A stretch of 64,000 nucleotides of DNA, from the NCBI RefSeq assembly GCF_014859695.1, contig NZ_JACUTS010000002.1:23328-87327 (forward strand), in the 5' to 3' direction. The notes below the pieces were generated by a model, which was not told the DNA's origin, did no database searches, and was given only the letters and a program-made list of their open reading frames with translations. Positions 21,145 through 30,017 of this stretch are shown piece after piece (position 1 is the stretch's first letter; each line of letters opens with the position of its first letter). The DNA is from Sulfurimonas sp. Its GTDB lineage: Bacteria; Campylobacterota; Campylobacteria; Campylobacterales; Sulfurimonadaceae. The translations under genes were made by a program, and so were the position numbers.

Positions 21145-22062
21145 TTGCCATTTATAATTAAAAAAATGTTTGCACAGGAAAGAGAGAGCGCTTTTCTTTT
21201 CTTCAAGCGAGAATTGGGACACTCTCAAAGAGATATTCAAAGATATATAGCAGTAGGGAGAGTTCTTATAAATGGTGTTCCGATTACGAAGCCATCTGAC
21301 TTTTTAGAGGGCGAATTTGAGTTTATCTATTTTGAACCTATTTCAAAAGGTTTGGTGCCGCATGTAGTTGATGAAAGGTTTGTGATTTTTGACAAACCAA
21401 GCGGAATGCTTATCCATCCTCAAAACAGGCACACTCCCTACTCTCTTATAGACGAGCTAAAGTTTCAGTTCGGGATGGATGCAAACATCGCCCATAGAAT
21501 AGATCAGGAGACAAGCGGACTGGTTTTGTGTGCAAAAGATAAAAAGAGCGAAGTTGATATAAAGATGATGTTCCAAGAGCGGGAGATGAAAAAAAAGTAT
21601 TTGGCAATGGTTCATGGAGAGTTAAAAGAGGAGCTTCGCATCGATGCTCCTCTGCTTAGATACGATGATGAAAAAAGCGCACTTATAAGAATGGTTGTTA
21701 AAGTTGATGAGAGCGGAAAGAAATCATTGACATATGTGAAACCGATTAAATATTATCCAGAGTTAGATATGACTATGATTGAGTGTTCCCCGCACACAGG
21801 AAGACAACATCAGATAAGAGTCCATATGTTCCATGTGAAACATCCTATAGTCGGTGATCCGGTTTATGGGCAAGACGAAGAGAATATTGTAAAGTATCTC
21901 GACAGAGAACTCGATAGAGAGACAAGAGTAAAAATTAGCGGTGCCAGAAGATTGCTTCTACATGCAAATGAGTTAGAGTTTGAACTATACGGAAAAAATT
22001 ATCAGATAAAAAGCAGTGTAGATTTTGAAAAAGTTTGCCTGGAGAATATGAGAACCATATAG
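21145..22062 (+). CDS. RluA-family 23S rRNA pseudouridine synthase
   Basis: S4-like N-terminus; AHRIDQETSGLVLCAKD; HTGRQHQIRVH; GDPVYG. Likely TTG start. Confidence 0.9.
   Translation: MPFIIKKMFAQERESAFLFFKRELGHSQRDIQRYIAVGRVLINGVPITKPSDFLEGEFEFIYFEPISKGLVPHVVDERFVIFDKPSGMLIHPQNRHTPYSLIDELKFQFGMDANIAHRIDQETSGLVLCAKDKKSEVDIKMMFQEREMKKKYLAMVHGELKEELRIDAPLLRYDDEKSALIRMVVKVDESGKKSLTYVKPIKYYPELDMTMIECSPHTGRQHQIRVHMFHVKHPIVGDPVYGQDEENIVKYLDRELDRETRVKISGARRLLLHANELEFELYGKNYQIKSSVDFEKVCLENMRTI
21827..21842 (+). promoter_or_regulatory. Candidate parS site inside the RluA-family CDS
   Basis: TGTTCCATGTGAAACA, 1 mismatch to canonical TGTTNCACGTGAAACA; its reverse complement differs by one base from the site at 25299. 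Confidence 0.7.
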
Positions 22063-22485
22063 AGAGATATTGTAAGAAATATAACAATAAGTTTGAGTAT
22101 GTGAATAACTATTTGCATCTTTCAAAGACATTTTAAAAAATTATATTATAATCTCTGCTAAAATTATTACAATGCCCTAAAATAGGGAGTTTAAGCGATA
22201 TATAAAAATTTAGAATTCAGCAAGTATTTATATAAATTAATTCTTAAAAAAGAAGAAAATTTTCAAATTTATTTCAAACTATTCTCTATCCTATTCACAC
22301 ATTAGAACAATGTGTGAATAGTGCACAAGCAGAGAAAATTAAGTCTGTTTTTTTATAATAAATATTTTTTTAAGAAAGAAAGAAATTTTTATGAATCATT
22401 TATATATGTAGGGTATCATTATGCTTATAAACGACCTCCCTGGTGTGTTGGTCGTTTTGTTATAAGTTAAGAGGGGCAGTTTGTA
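22063..22485. other. 423-bp structured non-coding region (candidate ncRNA and/or DnaA-binding locus)
   Basis: No ORF in the track; TATAAT at 22147-22152; CCCTA-AAA-TAGGG 22175-22187; TGTGAATAA at 22100; 31-bp palindrome 22291-22321; hairpin AAACGACC...GGTCGTTT 22429-22457. Confidence 0.5.
22291..22321. repeat. Perfect inverted repeat CTATTCACACATT-AGAAC-AATGTGTGAATAG
   Basis: 13-bp arms, 5-nt loop; each arm contains TATTCACA, a DnaA-box-like sequence. Confidence 0.9.
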
Positions 22486-22725
22486 TTAAACCGCATTGTA
22501 TCTCTTGATGATTTTTTTAACACGATTCTTTAAATTGCGCAGAGCTTCAGTATCTGATTCTCCATCAGCCGTAAGACTTTCAAAACCATCATCAAACTGT
22601 GCCTTTGCAATCCATCCCATTTTTTTATGGTATTTCACTCCCACAAAACGAACGCCTCCAAAGTGATCCTCACAAAGTTGGTAAATTCTTTTTATTCTGT
22701 CTGAGTTTGTTTTTTTGTAAGCCAT
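22486..22725 (-). CDS. Small conserved hypothetical protein (79 aa, basic C-terminus)
   Basis: ORF MAYKKTNSDRIKRIYQLCEDHFGGVRFVGVKYHKKMGWIAKAQFDDG...; RBS-like GGAGATAATA upstream. Confidence 0.65.
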   Translation of the reverse strand: MAYKKTNSDRIKRIYQLCEDHFGGVRFVGVKYHKKMGWIAKAQFDDGFESLTADGESDTEALRNLKNRVKKIIKRYNAV

Positions 22726-22767
22726 TATTATCTCCTTAAGTAAATTATAGTTGAAATGATAACATTT

Positions 22768-22863
22768 TTAGTCATCCTTTGTCGCAGCCTTTATAAACCC
22801 TATGATGCCCACCGCAAAAACAATAACTAAAAAGATTATCTGAAATATCTCTACATAGCTCAT
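22768..22863 (-). CDS. 31-aa single-TM small protein, translationally coupled to rlmN
   Basis: Manual translation MSYVEIFQIIFLVIVFAVGIIGFIKAATKDD; its ATG overlaps the rlmN TGA stop (ATGA). Confidence 0.6.
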   Translation of the reverse strand: MSYVEIFQIIFLVIVFAVGIIGFIKAATKDD

Positions 22864-23930
22864 GATAACTCGTTGCCGGTTTGTTCTTTTAGCTGTCCGC
22901 ATGCAGCGCTTATATCGATTCCCTTAGAGTCACGAATAGTACATAAAAGCCCATGATTTAGCAGATACTCCTGAAAAGCTATCATATCGCTCTTTGAAGG
23001 TCGCTCATACTCTGTCCCCGGATAAGGATTGAAATAGATAAGGTTTACCTTAGCTTTTATGTCTGAGAGGAGCTTTACAAGCTTTTTAGCAGAAGCTATA
23101 TCATCATTTTTATTTTTAATAACCAAATACTCAAACATAACTCTTTTTCTAGTGTCAATTGGAAAGCGTTTAACAGCTTCTATAATAGAGGAGATATTGT
23201 ACGCTTTGTTCATAGGGATAAGTTCAGTTCTAAGCTCATCGTCAACCGCATGAAGTGAAATGGCTATATGAACGCCCAGATCCATCTCTCCGAGCTTATC
23301 TATCTTGCTGCTAAGCCCGCTTGTAGATACGGTCTGTCTTTTGCCCGATATGCATAGCCCCTCTTCCTCTTTGAAAATCTCAATAGCACGTGCGAGATTA
23401 TCAAGATTATCGAGAGGTTCTCCCATTCCCATGTAGACTATATTTATCATTCTGTTATGCTTATGCTCGTTATCGCGCTTTAATGCAATAACCTGCCCTA
23501 CTATCTCTCCTGCGGTTAAATCCCTTGTAAAACCGCCTTTTGCAGTCAAACAGAATGCACAACCGACTTTACAGCCGACTTGCGTGGATACGCAGATGGT
23601 ATATTTCGCCTCTTGTGTAACTTCGCCGGCTTCGTCCGTGAGCGTTTCTTTCATCTTTAGCCATACTGCTTCTATGGTTTTGCCGTCTTGGAGTTCAAAA
23701 AGGTACTTGATTGTGCCATCACTTGATATCTCTTTTTTTATTATTTTTAGAGGATTTACGACAAATTTTTCTGATAGCTCATCTTTGAGTGCTTTTGGTA
23801 TGTTTTTCATCTCATCAAAGTTTTGTGCATAGTTATGATAGAGCCAGCCGTAAATCTGTTTTGCTCTAAATGAGGGTTTTACAATCTCTTGTAGCTCTGT
23901 TAGTTTAAAATCAAGAAGTGAAGGTTTCAT
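22860..23930 (-). CDS. rlmN: Dual-specificity 23S rRNA/tRNA A2503/A37 methyltransferase RlmN
   Basis: CVSTQVGCKVGCAFCLTAKGG, YMGMGEPLDN, VSTSGL, NLIYFNPYPGT. Confidence 0.97.
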   Translation of the reverse strand: MKPSLLDFKLTELQEIVKPSFRAKQIYGWLYHNYAQNFDEMKNIPKALKDELSEKFVVNPLKIIKKEISSDGTIKYLFELQDGKTIEAVWLKMKETLTDEAGEVTQEAKYTICVSTQVGCKVGCAFCLTAKGGFTRDLTAGEIVGQVIALKRDNEHKHNRMINIVYMGMGEPLDNLDNLARAIEIFKEEEGLCISGKRQTVSTSGLSSKIDKLGEMDLGVHIAISLHAVDDELRTELIPMNKAYNISSIIEAVKRFPIDTRKRVMFEYLVIKNKNDDIASAKKLVKLLSDIKAKVNLIYFNPYPGTEYERPSKSDMIAFQEYLLNHGLLCTIRDSKGIDISAACGQLKEQTGNELS

Positions 23931-24472
23931 TTTTTAGTAAGCTCCGTAACTCTTTTTTTTACATGCTGCTCTAGAATTTTTTTTGCTTCTTCATGATTTT
24001 TTAAAAAATCTTCATGCGCATTTTTGTTAGTGTAGTTAGTTATACAAAAGACTCCTCCGGCAGGAATATCAAACTCCTGCGCTACCTTTAAAACAGCAAA
24101 AAACTCCATGTTTTCTATGCCTATGTCGAGGTTTAGAAACTTTTTTGTTAGCTCTTCGTTTGTTGAGATGTAGTTTGATGAGTTGACTATAACATCTTTT
24201 TTTGTTCGCTCTGTGTTAGTAGAGATTACATTATCCAAAGGGGTATATGCATCGTTACTTAAAAAACCAAGCTCTATATTTGAAGCTGTTTTGGACTCAA
24301 TGATGTCAAATATCTTATGCTCGCCGTAGCTCCCTGCACTTCCTACAAAGAGTAAAAATTCAGGCTTATCAAAGAGGCAGAGCCTTGTGAGATTTATAGC
24401 GGATTCAATTAGCCCTACTCCCATTGGAGTAGCAAAATCGAAAGTTTCGCTGTTTCCTGCGCATATTATCAT
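23927..24472 (-). CDS. Phosphorylase-superfamily nucleosidase/purine phosphorylase-like protein
   Basis: PNP_UDP-like FVGSAGSYG, GIENMEFFAVLKVAQEF; overlaps rlmN and hisF by a few bases. Confidence 0.75.
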   Translation of the reverse strand: MIICAGNSETFDFATPMGVGLIESAINLTRLCLFDKPEFLLFVGSAGSYGEHKIFDIIESKTASNIELGFLSNDAYTPLDNVISTNTERTKKDVIVNSSNYISTNEELTKKFLNLDIGIENMEFFAVLKVAQEFDIPAGGVFCITNYTNKNAHEDFLKNHEEAKKILEQHVKKRVTELTKK

Positions 24473-25230
24473 TAAAGTCTTACCGGTATGTTGTTATCGT
24501 GAAGATAGCGTTTTAGATCCATAATATCTATCTCTTTGTAGTGAAAGATACTTGCTGCCAGTGCCGCATCAGCACCGTGCAAAAACGCCTCTTTTATATG
24601 CTCCATAGTTCCCGCTCCGCCGCTTGCGATAACTGGGACATTAACTGCACGGCTAATTTGCTCGGTTATGTTTAGCTCAAATCCAGCCTTTGTTCCGTCT
24701 GCATCCATTGAGGTTAAAAGGATCTCACCGCTTCCGCGATCAACTACCTCTTTTGCCCACTCTAGGGCATCTATGCCTGTATCTACTCGACCGCCGTTTA
24801 GATAGACGTTATATCTATTGCCTGTTTTTTTGACATCGATTGCAGTTACAATGCACTGCGAACCGAATCTTTTTGCACCCTCGTTTATAAGCTCCGGTCT
24901 TTTAATCGCGGCAGAGTTTACGCTTACTTTGTCGCATCCGACATTTAAAAGTTTGTATATATCATCAAGTTTTCTGATTCCGCCGCCGACTGTTAAGGGG
25001 ATAAAGATTTCGCGCGCAACCTGAGCTACTATATCTACAATAGTATCGCGGTTGTCGCTTGAAGCAGTGATGTCCAAAAATGTAATTTCATCCGCTCCCT
25101 CTTCGTTATATCTCTTTGCGACTTCTACCGGATCGCCCGCATCTTTAAGTCCGACAAAATTGACACCTTTGACAACGCGTCCATCTTTAACGTCAAGACA
25201 TGGAATAATTCTTTTTGCAAAATAGTTCAA
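24472..25230 (-). CDS. hisF: Imidazole glycerol phosphate synthase subunit HisF
   Basis: [54 protein letters not shown]. Confidence 0.98.
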   Translation of the reverse strand: MNYFAKRIIPCLDVKDGRVVKGVNFVGLKDAGDPVEVAKRYNEEGADEITFLDITASSDNRDTIVDIVAQVAREIFIPLTVGGGIRKLDDIYKLLNVGCDKVSVNSAAIKRPELINEGAKRFGSQCIVTAIDVKKTGNRYNVYLNGGRVDTGIDALEWAKEVVDRGSGEILLTSMDADGTKAGFELNITEQISRAVNVPVIASGGAGTMEHIKEAFLHGADAALAASIFHYKEIDIMDLKRYLHDNNIPVRL

Positions 25231-25298
25231 AACTCTACCTTTTGTAATATAGTGAAATTATACACACAATGGCTTATAGTTAGTTTTGGTATTTCAAA

Positions 25299-25314
25299 TG
25301 TTTCACATGAAACA
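25299..25314 (+). promoter_or_regulatory. Candidate intergenic parS site
   Basis: TGTTTCACATGAAACA, 1 mismatch to TGTTNCACGTGAAACA; between hisF(-) and rsmA(+), ~14 kb from dnaA. Confidence 0.75.
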
Positions 25315-25465
25315 TAAAATAATGTGGTTTTATTTATAATTATTATACGATTGTCTAATAATAGCCTCTTAACAATAAATTCAGCTTTAAAAAAGTAGTA
25401 TACACTAAAGTTATTTTTATTGATATTAATCAATTGTAAGCAAAATTACTATATGATGTCAGTCA

Positions 25466-26269
25466 ATGGAAAAAATTATAGCTAAAAAGAAGTTCGGACA
25501 GAATTTCTTAAAAGACGAGACTGTTTTACGAAAAATCATCGAAGCGATGCCCAACAATAACAATAAAATTGTAGAAATTGGGCCTGGCTTAGGTGATTTA
25601 ACTAAATATTTAGTAGATGTCAAAAGTGTAGAAGCTTTTGAGGTCGATACCGATTTGTGTAAACTGTTACAAAAAAAGTTTGAAAAAGAGATCGCAACCA
25701 AGCAGCTCCACATTAATTGTGGAGACGTATTGACTACTTGGAAGAGTGAGCTTATAGATGAGTCGTATGATTTGGTGGCGAATTTGCCATACTATATAGC
25801 GACTAACATAATCTTAAAAGCCCTCGCAGATTCAAAATGCAAAAATATACTTGTAATGGTACAGTTTGAAGTGGCAGAGAAGTTTTGCGCACATGAAGGC
25901 GATAAGGTATTTGGTTCTTTGAGTATTATAACTCAAAGTGCAGGGGAAGCACAATTGATTGTGAAGGTCCCTCCAAGTTCTTTTGAGCCTCAGCCAAAAA
26001 TAGACTCCGCAGTTTTTTTGATAGAAAAACAGAGTGATAGATTTGACAAAGATTTTGAGGATATGCTTAGAGTTGCATTTACGCAGCCTCGCAAAACTCT
26101 TATGAAAAATCTCTCTGCCGTTTATGAAAAAAATATACTTCAAGAAGTTTTTGAGAAACTTAGCCTAGCACAAACGATTCGTCCTCATCAGGTCTGTACA
26201 AATGACTATCACCAACTCTATAAACTAACAAGGAGTTTGGATGGAACAAGAGAAGCAAGAAAGTGTTAA
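25466..26269 (+). CDS. rsmA: 16S rRNA (adenine1518/1519-N6)-dimethyltransferase
   Basis: KKKFGQNFL, VEIGPGLGDLT, NLPYYIATNI, VFTQPRKTL-like (VAFTQPRKTLMKNL). Confidence 0.96.
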   Translation: MEKIIAKKKFGQNFLKDETVLRKIIEAMPNNNNKIVEIGPGLGDLTKYLVDVKSVEAFEVDTDLCKLLQKKFEKEIATKQLHINCGDVLTTWKSELIDESYDLVANLPYYIATNIILKALADSKCKNILVMVQFEVAEKFCAHEGDKVFGSLSIITQSAGEAQLIVKVPPSSFEPQPKIDSAVFLIEKQSDRFDKDFEDMLRVAFTQPRKTLMKNLSAVYEKNILQEVFEKLSLAQTIRPHQVCTNDYHQLYKLTRSLDGTREARKC

Positions 26270-28178
26270 AAGCACTTCTCAAGAAAATCGTAAACAATAT
26301 AACAACAATAAAAGACACAACAACCCAAGTAGACCAAGTGGTCAAGACGACAACAAGCAAGTAGCTGCCGCTCCCGCAGGTAACGCTAAAAATAAGAACG
26401 CGTCAAGAGGTCGCCGTCGCCAAAGCACACCAATAAATGATAACTTAAAGGCATTTGTCGAGATAAATCAAGAGGCGCATAAGCAGAGACTTAATCCCCA
26501 CTATAAACTAGATTTGAACTCAAATGAGAAGATTCGCATAACTCCGCTTGGAGGCCTTGGTGAAATCGGCGGAAATATCATGGTGATTGAAACAGAAAAA
26601 GAGGCCATATTAGTAGACGTCGGTATGAGTTTTCCTGATGAAGATATGCATGGTGTTGATATTTTGGTGCCTGATTTTACATATATTCGTGAGATAAGAA
26701 ACAAAATTAAAGCAGTAGTCATTACCCATGCCCATGAGGATCACATCGGAGCGATGCCGTACCTCTATAAAGAGATGCAGTTTCCTATATATGCCTCACC
26801 TCTTCCTTTGGCTATGATAGGCAGTAAATTTGATGAACACCATATAAAAGATTTTAAACAGTATCTCAACCCTATCGAAAAAAGAAAACTATATAAAATT
26901 GGCAATGATTTTGAAGTAGAGTGGATGCACATGACGCACTCTATTATAGATTCGTCATCATTGGCTATTACAACAAGCGCAGGAACGATTATCCATACGG
27001 GTGACTTTAAGATTGACCATACTCCGGTAGACGGCTATACGGCAGATTTACATAGACTTGCTCATTACGGCGATAGAGGCGTTCTTTGTCTTTTGAGTGA
27101 CTCTACCAACTCTCATAACATCGCACCTACACTATCAGAACTCAATGTTGCACCTGCGCTTGATAGAGTGTTTGCAAAGGCTGAGGGAAGAGTAATCCTC
27201 TCAACATTTAGCTCAAATGTTCACCGTGTTTACCAGGCGATACAGTATGGCGTAAAGTATGGACGTAAAGTATGTGTCATCGGTCGCTCAATGGAGAGAA
27301 ACATTGAAGTTGCAATGCAGTATGACTATATAAAACTGCCAAAAAATATATTTGTAGAACCTGACCAGATAGCGCATCTCAACGACAAAGATGTTCTTAT
27401 AATCACTACAGGTTCACAAGGCGAGCCAAGTTCTGCGCTTTTTAGGATGTCAATCGGCGAGCATAGACATGTCAAAATTAAGCCGACCGATTTAATCGTT
27501 CTCTCATCTCGCCCAATCCCGGGAAATGAAGGCTCAATCTCCGGAATGCTGAACTATCTTCAGCGTGCAGGAGCAAAAATAGCTCAAGACAGAGAGCTAC
27601 ATGTGTCCGGTCACGGTTCCATTGAGGAGCAGAAACTTATGCTCCGTCTGGTAAATCCTAAGTTCTTTTTACCGATTCACGGTGAGTACAATCATGTTAT
27701 GAAACATAAAGAGACTGCAGTAATGTGTGGTGTTCCGGAGCGTAATATACATATCATGAATGATGGAGACACTATTGAGATTGCTCCTAAATATATGAGA
27801 AAAGTAAAAACCGTAAGAACGGGTAAAACATATATTGACAATCAAAATAACCATAAAATAGAAGATGACATTGTGCTAGATCGTCAAAAACTTGCATCAG
27901 ACGGTGTTGTAATGATTGTTGCTCAGATTGACGGACAGCACTCGACAATGCTATCTAAGCCGATAGTGACATCATTTGGAATTGTTGCAGACAAGCAAGA
28001 TAAGTTTTTTGCTAAAGAGATAGAGGAAGTTTTAGAGCACTTCCTTGTAAATATCAAAGAGGGGCTTCTTGAGAATCCAAGAGCACTCGAAAATGATCTT
28101 CGTCAGGTTGTTAGAAAACATATCTATAGAAAGATGAAAAAATATCCGTTTATTGTTCCGCATATTTTTATTATGTAG
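26241..28178 (+). CDS. rnj: Ribonuclease J with long N-terminal extension
   Basis: PLGGLGEIGGNIMVIE, THAHEDHIGAMPYL, TTGSQGEPSSALFRM, HVSGHG, PIHGEYNH. Confidence 0.96.
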   Translation: MEQEKQESVKSTSQENRKQYNNNKRHNNPSRPSGQDDNKQVAAAPAGNAKNKNASRGRRRQSTPINDNLKAFVEINQEAHKQRLNPHYKLDLNSNEKIRITPLGGLGEIGGNIMVIETEKEAILVDVGMSFPDEDMHGVDILVPDFTYIREIRNKIKAVVITHAHEDHIGAMPYLYKEMQFPIYASPLPLAMIGSKFDEHHIKDFKQYLNPIEKRKLYKIGNDFEVEWMHMTHSIIDSSSLAITTSAGTIIHTGDFKIDHTPVDGYTADLHRLAHYGDRGVLCLLSDSTNSHNIAPTLSELNVAPALDRVFAKAEGRVILSTFSSNVHRVYQAIQYGVKYGRKVCVIGRSMERNIEVAMQYDYIKLPKNIFVEPDQIAHLNDKDVLIITTGSQGEPSSALFRMSIGEHRHVKIKPTDLIVLSSRPIPGNEGSISGMLNYLQRAGAKIAQDRELHVSGHGSIEEQKLMLRLVNPKFFLPIHGEYNHVMKHKETAVMCGVPERNIHIMNDGDTIEIAPKYMRKVKTVRTGKTYIDNQNNHKIEDDIVLDRQKLASDGVVMIVAQIDGQHSTMLSKPIVTSFGIVADKQDKFFAKEIEEVLEHFLVNIKEGLLENPRALENDLRQVVRKHIYRKMKKYPFIVPHIFIM

Positions 28179-28216
28179 ATCAATATTTTTGATATGCGGA
28201 AGAGATCCCGCATATC
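28158..28216 (+). other. Mutually exclusive hairpin cassette at the 3' end of rnj
   Basis: CCGCATAT (28158-28165), GATATGCGG (28191-28199), CCGCATATC (28208-28216): the middle arm can pair with either flank. Confidence 0.55.
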
Positions 28217-28345
28217 ATTAAACCTCCACTTATTTCCGACCTCTTTGTACAATAGTAGTAATTTACTAGACACTTTTTCGATACTATTACCCAAATTTAG
28301 CAAAATAGTTTAATCTCTTTAAATTTTTAAGACAACGGGGTAGTT

Positions 28346-29977
28346 TTGAGTATAAATAATGTTTTTGTAGATATTGTAGATTTGCATCCTTCAAGAATAG
28401 CCGTTTATGAAGAAAATGGAAATTTTTTCTATGCAAACAGTAACTACATAAAAGCTTACGGTATTGAGATGTCAGAGAAAGAAAGTTTAAATTTTGATAA
28501 GATTAAACCATATGAGGTAACATTCGAGTATATAAAATCTCAACTAATTACATCAAAGAGCTTCAGTATTCAAGAACTTGAAGATTCTACTTTATTTGAA
28601 TCTCTATTTTTTTATACAACTTCAAAATATCTTATCCATATCTCTTCAAGTATTACAACATTAAAAGAAGCAGACAAAAAAATCTACTATCATGCAAATT
28701 ATGATTCGCTGACTACGCTTCCAAATAGATCTTATTTTAAAAAACAACTCAAAAGTATCCTTCAAGAATCTTCGCGCAATAGCTCAAAAATAGCTCTGTT
28801 TTTTATAGATGTAGATAAGTTTAAAGAGGTGAATGATACATACGGTCATGATGTAGGCGACAAGATGCTTGTTGCAATAGCAAAGAGACTTTTAAACAGT
28901 GTTAGAGAGGATGATATAGTAGCTAGAATAGGCGGTGATGAGTTTGTTTTAATAGCTAAAGATATAAAAAATACAGAGATTATAGAACGTTTGGCACTTA
29001 AGCTGCAGAAGAGAATCAGAGAGCCTATAGAGATAGATACGCACATCTTCAATGTAACGCTCTCTATCGGTATAGCGGTATACCCGCAACATGGAATAAC
29101 AAGCCAAGACCTTTTAAAAAATGCCGACATTGCCATGTATGAAGTCAAAAAAACTAAAAAGGATGATTTTAGGATTTATAATAAGTCGATGTCAAGCGAA
29201 GCGGCTATAAAATTATCGATGAAAGCAGAGATAAGAAGAGCATTGGAACAGAACGAGTTTGTTATGCATTATCAACCGGTTATAGATTTTCGTACTAACT
29301 CTATTGTCGGGGCAGAGGCGCTTGTGAGATGGTATCATAGCAAAAGGGGCATACTGGAACCAAATGAGTTTTTGGAACTTATCTTATCGGGGGATATGGA
29401 TAAAGAGTTTAACTGCATGGTTGTTTCAAAAGTTTTAAAAGATTTGACAATAATGAATAAAGCTTTTTTAAATAAAAAATTAATCATCTCTATCAATATA
29501 TCAAAGGATCAGTTTTTTAGTCCAACTTTTTCTTTAAATATATCAGAGACATCTAAAAACTACTCCATAGATAAATCGCAAATAGAACTCAAAATTGTAG
29601 AAAATCAGATAATGAAAAATAGTTCTGTGGCAAAAGAGAACATAGAAACTCTCCATTTGATGGGATTTAAGATAGCTTTGGATGACTTTGGAATCGAACA
29701 CTCAAGTCTTAATCATCTAAAAAATTTTAAAGTAGACAAGCTAAAGATAGATAGATTGTTTATTAAAAACATAGCTCAAGATGAAAATGATCTGAATATT
29801 GTAAAATCTATAGTAAATACGGCAAAACTGTTTAATCTCAAAGTACAGGCAGAGGGAATAGAGACTAAAGAGCAGTATCAGAAATTAAAAAAAATCGGAT
29901 GTGACTTTTCGCAAGGTTTTTATCACTCAAGTGCCTTGCCTATGGATGATTTTATACACTATTTTAATAAAACTTGA
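28346..29977 (+). CDS. PAS-GGDEF-EAL domain protein (diguanylate cyclase/phosphodiesterase)
   Basis: RIGGDEFVLIA intact GGDEF; GAEALVRW intact EAL; LDDFGIEHSSL; QAEGIET. Confidence 0.95.
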   Translation: MSINNVFVDIVDLHPSRIAVYEENGNFFYANSNYIKAYGIEMSEKESLNFDKIKPYEVTFEYIKSQLITSKSFSIQELEDSTLFESLFFYTTSKYLIHISSSITTLKEADKKIYYHANYDSLTTLPNRSYFKKQLKSILQESSRNSSKIALFFIDVDKFKEVNDTYGHDVGDKMLVAIAKRLLNSVREDDIVARIGGDEFVLIAKDIKNTEIIERLALKLQKRIREPIEIDTHIFNVTLSIGIAVYPQHGITSQDLLKNADIAMYEVKKTKKDDFRIYNKSMSSEAAIKLSMKAEIRRALEQNEFVMHYQPVIDFRTNSIVGAEALVRWYHSKRGILEPNEFLELILSGDMDKEFNCMVVSKVLKDLTIMNKAFLNKKLIISINISKDQFFSPTFSLNISETSKNYSIDKSQIELKIVENQIMKNSSVAKENIETLHLMGFKIALDDFGIEHSSLNHLKNFKVDKLKIDRLFIKNIAQDENDLNIVKSIVNTAKLFNLKVQAEGIETKEQYQKLKKIGCDFSQGFYHSSALPMDDFIHYFNKT

Positions 29978-30017
29978 TACTATAAAAACAAATAAAAAAT
30001 TTAAATAAGATTGAAAC

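Noticed and set aside
25227-25433. 68-aa ORF covering the hisF-rsmA spacer
   Set aside because: Low-complexity, overlaps hisF start and the parS-like site; no RBS or homology cue.
27694-27705. TGTTATGAAACA in rnj as a parS-like site
   Set aside because: Shortened centre (12 bp, no CACATG core); coding-sequence coincidence.
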